Positions 4,817 to 8,692 of a stretch of 8,692 nucleotides of DNA are shown one piece after another. Position numbers and translations under genes: made by a program. The DNA comes from Faecalibacterium sp. Lineage in GTDB: Bacteria; Bacillota; Clostridia; Oscillospirales; Ruminococcaceae. The notes below the pieces were generated by a model. That model saw only the letters and a list, made by a program, of their open reading frames with translations. It searched no databases and was not told where the DNA came from. The stretch lies in assembly GCA_017483235.1 (NCBI GenBank), contig JAFULE010000145.1, positions 1-8,692 on the forward strand. Reading direction: 5' to 3'. Position 1 is the stretch's first letter; each line of letters starts with the position of its first letter.

Positions 4817-6640
4817 TTACTTCTTTTTGTGGGTGGCCTTCATTCGCTGCTCGTGGTTCAGAATCTGCTTGCGGATGCGCAGGCTTTCGGGGGTAACCTC
4901 CAGCAGCTCGTCCGGGGCCAGGAACTCCAGGCTGGCTTCCAGGCTCATGGGGCTGATGGGGATCAGCCGCAGTGCGTCGTCGCTGCCCGAAGCACGGGTG
5001 TTGGTCAGGTGCTTGGTTTTGCACACGTTCACGTCGATGTCCTCGCCGCTGGCGGTGTAGCCGATGACCATGCCCTCGTACACCTTGGTGCCCGCGCCGA
5101 TCAGCAGGGTGCCGCGGCCCTGTGCGTTGAACAGGCCGTAGGTTACCGCGTCGCCGGTCTCAAAGCTGATCAGCGAGCCGGTGCTGCGGGTGGGGATCAT
5201 GCCGGCCCATACCTCGTAGCCGTCGAAGATGGTGTTCATGATGCCTTCGCCGTGGGTGTCGGTCAGGAACTGGTTGCGGTAGCCGAACAAACCGCGGCTG
5301 GGCATGCGGAACTGCAGGCGCACCCGGCTTTCGCCCAGAGGGTCCATCTGCATCAGAATGGCCTTGCGCTGGCCCAGACCGGTCATCACCGCACCCTGGT
5401 ATTCCACCGGCACGTCGATGACCACCTGCTCCATGGGCTCGTAGGTTTTGCCATCGATCACCTTGGTCAGCACGTGCGGGGGGCTTACCTGCAGCTCGTA
5501 CCCTTCGCGGCGCATGGTCTCGATCAGAATGCTCAGGTGCATTTCACCACGGCCCATCACACGGAAGCTGTCGGTGGTGGCGCTGTCCTCCACCTTCAGG
5601 GCCACGTCTTTCAGCAGCTCTTTCTGCAGCCGGTCGCGGATCTGGCGGCTGGTCACGTACTTGCCCTCGCGGCCGGCAAAGGGGCTGTCGTTGACCGAGA
5701 AGGTCATCTCGACGGTGGGGTCGTTGATCTTAACAAAGGGCAGCGGCTCTACCTGGCTGGGGGCACACAGGGTGTTGCCGATGGTTACCTCGGTCAGGCC
5801 GCTGAAGGCCACAATGTCACCAGCCGACACATTGTCGCAGGGCACACGGCCGTTGGCCTGAAAATCGTACAGCTTGGTCAGGCGGCCTTTCATGCGCAGG
5901 TCGGGGTCGTGCCAGTCGCACACCACAACCTCGTCGCCGATCTTGGCCTTGCCGTTCTGGATGCGGCCGATGCCGATGCGGCCCACAAAGTCGTTGTAGT
6001 CCACGCTGCTGCACAGCATCTGGAAGGGGGCTTCGGGGTCACCCTCGGGGGGCTGCACCGCGTTCAGAATGGTTTCGAACATGGGCATCAGGTCGGTGCC
6101 GGGCACGTCCGGGTCCAGGCTGGCGGTGCCCTGACGGCCGCAGCAGAACAGCATGGGGCAGTCCAGCTGCTCGTCGCTGGCGCCCAGATCCATCAGCAGG
6201 TACAGCACCTCGTCGATGACTTCGGCCACGCGGGCGTCGGGGCGGTCAATTTTGTTGATGGCCACCACCAGGCTCAGGTTCTGCTGCAGGGCTTTCTGCA
6301 GCACAAAGCGGGTCTGGGGCATGCAGCCCTCGGCGGCGTCCACCAACAGCAGCACGCCGTTTACCATCTTCAGCACGCGCTCCACCTCGCCGCCAAAGTC
6401 GGCGTGGCCCGGGGTGTCAACAATGTTGATCTTCACACCCTTGTAGGTGCAGCTGCAGTTTTTGGCCAGAATGGTAATGCCGCGCTCGCGCTCGATGTCG
6501 CCCGAGTCCATCACGCGGTCGGCCACCTCCTGATTGTCGCGGAAGGAACCGCCCTGACGCAGCAGGGCATCCACCAGGGTGGTCTTGCCGTGGTCAACGT
6601 GGGCAATGATGGCGATGTTGCGCAAATCGTTACGAACCAT
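4817..6640 (-). CDS. typA: Translational GTPase TypA/BipA
   Basis: A ribosome-associated GTPase related to EF-G and LepA, involved in ribosome assembly and stress or cold adaptation in studied bacteria. The 607 residues are full length. G1 is AHVDHGKTT (13-21), switch RGIT (53-56), G3 DTPGH (75-79), G4 NKID (129-132). The G5 position reads CGRQG (167-171) instead of the usual SA-containing motif. EF-G-like domains follow, and the TypA-specific C-terminal region includes KHLTNTRASGSDDALRLIP and a basic tail HKKK. The ATG at 6640 is taken because GAGAGG lies eight bases upstream and MVRNDLRNIAIIAHVDHGKT matches the family N-terminus; the longer reading to 6763 crosses the promoter. The gene is transcribed alone, with its own promoter and terminator, and is unrelated in function to the methionine block. 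Confidence 0.97.
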   Translation of the reverse strand: MVRNDLRNIAIIAHVDHGKTTLVDALLRQGGSFRDNQEVADRVMDSGDIERERGITILAKNCSCTYKGVKINIVDTPGHADFGGEVERVLKMVNGVLLLVDAAEGCMPQTRFVLQKALQQNLSLVVAINKIDRPDARVAEVIDEVLYLLMDLGASDEQLDCPMLFCCGRQGTASLDPDVPGTDLMPMFETILNAVQPPEGDPEAPFQMLCSSVDYNDFVGRIGIGRIQNGKAKIGDEVVVCDWHDPDLRMKGRLTKLYDFQANGRVPCDNVSAGDIVAFSGLTEVTIGNTLCAPSQVEPLPFVKINDPTVEMTFSVNDSPFAGREGKYVTSRQIRDRLQKELLKDVALKVEDSATTDSFRVMGRGEMHLSILIETMRREGYELQVSPPHVLTKVIDGKTYEPMEQVVIDVPVEYQGAVMTGLGQRKAILMQMDPLGESRVRLQFRMPSRGLFGYRNQFLTDTHGEGIMNTIFDGYEVWAGMIPTRSTGSLISFETGDAVTYGLFNAQGRGTLLIGAGTKVYEGMVIGYTASGEDIDVNVCKTKHLTNTRASGSDDALRLIPISPMSLEASLEFLAPDELLEVTPESLRIRKQILNHEQRMKATHKKK

Positions 6641-6719
6641 AGATAAAACCTCTCGATCTGTTTCGCAAAAAAAGTTAACGATAAACCGTATAACACGGGG
6701 AAATTTGAGTAACCAACTT

Positions 6720-6748
6720 ATTGTATTGCATCCGGCGCGTATTGTCAA
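6720..6748 (-). promoter_or_regulatory. Sigma-A promoter of typA
   Basis: TTGACA (6743-6748) and TACAAT (6720-6725) with the optimal 17-base spacer on the minus strand. The transcript would start near 6713, giving a leader of about 73 bases in which no clear structure was seen. Confidence 0.88.
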
Positions 6749-6766
6749 TATCGCATAAAACATTTT

Positions 6767-6805
6767 CCGAAAATTCGGCAGATTGATGAGGAGCTTCTGC
6801 CGAAT
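6767..6805. repeat. Inverted repeat in the typA / beta-CASP divergent intergenic region
   Basis: ATTCGGCAGA (6773-6782) and TCTGCCGAAT (6796-6805) are exact reverse complements around 13 bases. An overlapping smaller palindrome, CCGAA-AA-TTCGG (6767-6778), offers an alternative pairing. The site lies upstream of both divergent promoters, so it may be an operator. It has no proper T-run for a terminator on either strand. Confidence 0.55.
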
Positions 6806-6845
6806 GTAAAATTTTCTTGCGGAAACACATTCGACTGCAGGATTG

Positions 6846-6854
6846 TGTTATAAT
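6846..6854 (+). promoter_or_regulatory. Extended -10 promoter of the beta-CASP nuclease gene
   Basis: TGTTATAAT combines a perfect TATAAT (6849-6854) with the TGn extension; no good -35 is seen. Transcription would start near 6861. This excludes the upstream in-frame ATG at 6854 as the start. Confidence 0.75.
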
Positions 6855-6916
6855 TGTTTCAAATAAATGCGTTACTATTTTGTCTTCGGGATCTGTTTTT
6901 TGAAAGGAGAGTCTGT

Positions 6917-8524
6917 ATGCAACTCAGCTTTCTTGGTGCTGCCCGTGAAGTAACCGGCAGCTGTACACTGCTTACCGTAAACGACAAACACATTCTGGTG
7001 GACTGCGGCATGGAACAGGGGGCCGACACCTACGAAAACCAGCCCATGCCCATTGCGGCGGGCGAGGTGGACGCGGTGTTGGTCACCCATGCCCACATCG
7101 ACCACACCGGCCGTATTCCGCTGCTGGTCAAGCAGGGATACAAGGGCCCCATCTATGCCACCAACGCCACCACCAGGCTGTGCGACGTGATGCTGCGCGA
7201 CTCGGCCCATATTCAGGAGTTTGAGGCCGAATGGCAGAACCGCAAGGGCAAGCGCAAGGGCCAGCCGCTGGTCGAGCCTTTGTATGATATGATGGATGCC
7301 CAGACCGCCCTGACCCAGTTTGTGCCCTGTGCCTATAACCGCACCATCGATATTCTGGACGGGGTGCGCATCCGCTTTGTGGATGTGGGCCATCTGCTGG
7401 GCTCGTCCAGCATCGAGGTGTGGGTTACCGAAAACGGCACCACCACCAAGCTGATCTTCTCGGGCGACATCGGCAACGACGGCCAGCCCATGCTGCGCGA
7501 CCCCGTGCCGATGGAAGGCGCCGACTATGTGATCATGGAGTCTACCTACGGTGACCGCAAACATGCCGCCCACCGCCCCGACTATGTCAAGGAACTGGCC
7601 GGCATCCTGCAGGAAACCTTCGATCAGGGCGGCAACGTGGTCATTCCCAGCTTTGCGGTGGGCCGCACGCAGGAGCTGCTGTATTTCATCCGCGAGATCA
7701 AGCAGGAGGGGCTGGTGAAAGGGCACGACGGCTTCCCCGTGTATGTGGACAGCCCCCTTGCCATCGAGGCCACCCGCATCTTTACCAGCGGTGTGACCGA
7801 GTGTTTTGACGAAGAGGCCATGGTGCTGGTACGGGATGGGGTCAACCCCATCACCTTCCCCAACCTGAAGCTGTCGGTGACTGCCGATGATTCCAAGCAG
7901 ATCAATGCCGACAAGGCCCCCAAGGTGATCATTTCGGCCTCCGGCATGTGTGAAGCCGGCCGTATCCGCCATCACCTCAAGCACAACCTGTGGCGCAAGG
8001 AAAGCACCGTGCTGTTCGTGGGCTATCAGGCCAACGGCTCGCTGGGCCGCATCCTGCTGGACGGCGCGGTTCGGGTCAAACTGTTTGGCGAAGAGATCGA
8101 GGTGGATGCCCGGATCCGCCAGCTGACCGGCCTGTCGGGCCATGCCGACCGCAGCGGCCTGCTGGACTGGCTGCAGGTCATGGCCAAAAAGCCTGCCCGG
8201 GTGTTTGTCAACCACGGCGACGACGAGGTGGCCGCCCTGTTTGCCCGCGATCTGAACGAGATGGGCTATCAGGCGGTGGCACCCTATAACGGCGAGGTTT
8301 GGCAGCTGCAGGGCACCGAAAGCACCTGCGTCGAAGAAGGCAATATGCATAAGCTGGAAAAGCGGCGCAGCAGCAACACCCGCTCCAACACGGTGTACCA
8401 GCGCCTGCTGGCGGCCGGCCAGCGTCTGCTGGCGGTTATCACCCGCAACGAGGGCGGCGCCAACAAGGATCTTGCCCGTTTTGCCGACCAGATCAACGCT
8501 CTTGCCGACAAGTGGGACAGATAA
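6917..8524 (+). CDS. Beta-CASP metallo-beta-lactamase fold RNase-like protein
   Basis: A metal-dependent hydrolase of the CPSF73/TTHA0252-like family, most likely a cytosolic RNA endo/exonuclease. The 535 residues start MQLSFLGAAREVTGSC, after AAAGGAG seven bases upstream. Zinc ligands are HAHIDH (58-63), His159 in VGHLLGSSS and Asp184 in FSGDIG. The beta-CASP part follows: motif A with Glu208 (MEST), PSFAVGRTQELL (244-255) and SASGMCEAGRIRHHL (340-354). The C-terminal RMMBL segment SGHADRSGLLDWL (407-419) contains motif C His409 and leads to FVNHGD (430-435). The catalytic set looks complete. Residues from about 465 to 535 extend past the usual end of roughly 450-470 residues. This tail starts variable, then carries charged SNTRSNTVYQRLLAAGQRLL and a final helix, with unknown role. 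RNase J is excluded by its different N-terminal and domain layout. The gene is monocistronic, with a strong terminator behind. Confidence 0.93.
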   Translation: MQLSFLGAAREVTGSCTLLTVNDKHILVDCGMEQGADTYENQPMPIAAGEVDAVLVTHAHIDHTGRIPLLVKQGYKGPIYATNATTRLCDVMLRDSAHIQEFEAEWQNRKGKRKGQPLVEPLYDMMDAQTALTQFVPCAYNRTIDILDGVRIRFVDVGHLLGSSSIEVWVTENGTTTKLIFSGDIGNDGQPMLRDPVPMEGADYVIMESTYGDRKHAAHRPDYVKELAGILQETFDQGGNVVIPSFAVGRTQELLYFIREIKQEGLVKGHDGFPVYVDSPLAIEATRIFTSGVTECFDEEAMVLVRDGVNPITFPNLKLSVTADDSKQINADKAPKVIISASGMCEAGRIRHHLKHNLWRKESTVLFVGYQANGSLGRILLDGAVRVKLFGEEIEVDARIRQLTGLSGHADRSGLLDWLQVMAKKPARVFVNHGDDEVAALFARDLNEMGYQAVAPYNGEVWQLQGTESTCVEEGNMHKLEKRRSSNTRSNTVYQRLLAAGQRLLAVITRNEGGANKDLARFADQINALADKWDR

Positions 8525-8530
8525 TGCAAT

Positions 8531-8573
8531 AAAAAAGCGGCTGCCGAAAGTTTCGGCGGCCGCTTCATTTTTA
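8531..8573. terminator. Bidirectional terminator between convergent genes
   Basis: AAGCGGCTGCCGAAA (8535-8549) pairs with TTTCGGCGGCCGCTT (8551-8565), with one T-G pair; the end pairs would open to form a loop. The plus strand continues CATTTTTACTG and the minus strand ends TTTTTTATTG. It thus serves both the beta-CASP gene (stop at 8524) and the transporter gene (stop at 8571). Confidence 0.92.
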
Positions 8574-8690
8574 CTGTTTTTTTGGTCTGTCCCACACACT
8601 CTGCATCACAATGCCGCCTACGATCAACACCAGTGCGGCCATCGCCTGCGGGTGCAGCTGTTCTTTAAGGAACACCGCCGACACCCCCAC
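8571..8690 (-). CDS. EamA/DMT-type membrane transporter, C-terminal end only
   Basis: The last 39 residues of a minus-strand protein entering from the right edge, ending VGVSAVFLKEQLHPQAMAAL, then VLIVGGIVMQSVWDRPKKQ and a TAA stop. The pattern is a conserved acidic FLxE turn, then L-x-P, then a final hydrophobic helix with GGI and a basic tail. It resembles the last helices of EamA-domain drug/metabolite transporters. The start lies outside the window and the substrate cannot be told. The call rests on a short stretch, so another small multi-helix transporter is possible. Confidence 0.7.
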   Translation of the reverse strand: MGVSAVFLKEQLHPQAMAALVLIVGGIVMQSVWDRPKKQ

Positions 8691-8692
8691 CG

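Noticed and set aside
4829..6646. 605-codon plus-strand reading frame opposite typA
   Set aside because: A low-complexity H/Q/A/G/V-rich translation produced by GC-rich codons of typA on the other strand; no family motif and no ribosome site.
6641..6763. Longer typA start at 6763
   Set aside because: The extension crosses the sigma-A promoter (6720-6748), and the family N-terminus begins at MVRNDLRN with a good ribosome site.
6854..6916. Longer start of the beta-CASP gene at 6854
   Set aside because: The ATG overlaps the TATAAT box and has no ribosome site; AAAGGAG directly precedes the ATG at 6917.
6875..8599. 574-codon minus-strand reading frame opposite the beta-CASP gene
   Set aside because: Shadow frame, again H/G/V/A-rich; it runs through the bidirectional terminator and the tail of the transporter gene.
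1..8692. CRISPR array, insertion sequence, tRNA or prophage remnants
   Set aside because: No spaced direct repeats, transposase-like frames, terminal repeats or tRNA cloverleaf signals were found.

Overview
The window looks like a chromosomal segment of a GC-rich, low-redundancy Firmicute, most likely a gut Oscillospiraceae/Ruminococcaceae (Faecalibacterium, Gemmiger or Subdoligranulum type). This rests on strong AGGAGG-type ribosome sites, sigma-A promoters, a T-box riboswitch, Clostridia-style lipoprotein and housekeeping proteins, and high GC third positions. The genus is an inference. No mobile element, CRISPR array, tRNA or rRNA gene was seen.

Layout. Bases 1-3752 hold a methionine block read on the minus strand. 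From its promoter it runs: sigma-A promoter (3723-3752), T-box leader with probable Met specifier (3412-3716), metQ (3332-2466), metN (2437-1424), metI (1427-771) and a terminator (727-757). A separate weak promoter then drives an O-acetylhomoserine sulfhydrylase gene cut off by the window start. Together these genes import methionine (MetNIQ ABC transporter) and make homocysteine for methionine synthesis. The leader would switch the transporter on when tRNA-Met is uncharged.

Bases 3771-4764 hold a membrane-anchored MerR-type regulator with a typical MerR operator in its own promoter: a 19-bp spacer with a perfect dyad. Bases 4775-6748 hold the GTPase gene typA/bipA with its promoter and terminator. 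A divergent intergenic region (6749-6916) with an inverted repeat leads to a plus-strand beta-CASP metallo-beta-lactamase RNase-like gene (6917-8524). A bidirectional terminator (8531-8573) separates it from the 3' end of a convergent EamA/DMT-type transporter gene (8571-8692).

The most notable observation is that the MetQ binding protein appears to be circularly permuted. The segment normally forming the C-terminal part of MetQ comes first, directly after the lipobox. The normal N-terminal part (PHAEIL ... FQHxPYL ... HVEPLGIY ... SLDAL) comes last, and a new linker of about 20 residues joins the old ends. Also notable are a perfect 17-bp inverted repeat that overlaps the T-box terminator U-tract and abuts the metQ ribosome site, and the MerR regulator's unusual architecture.
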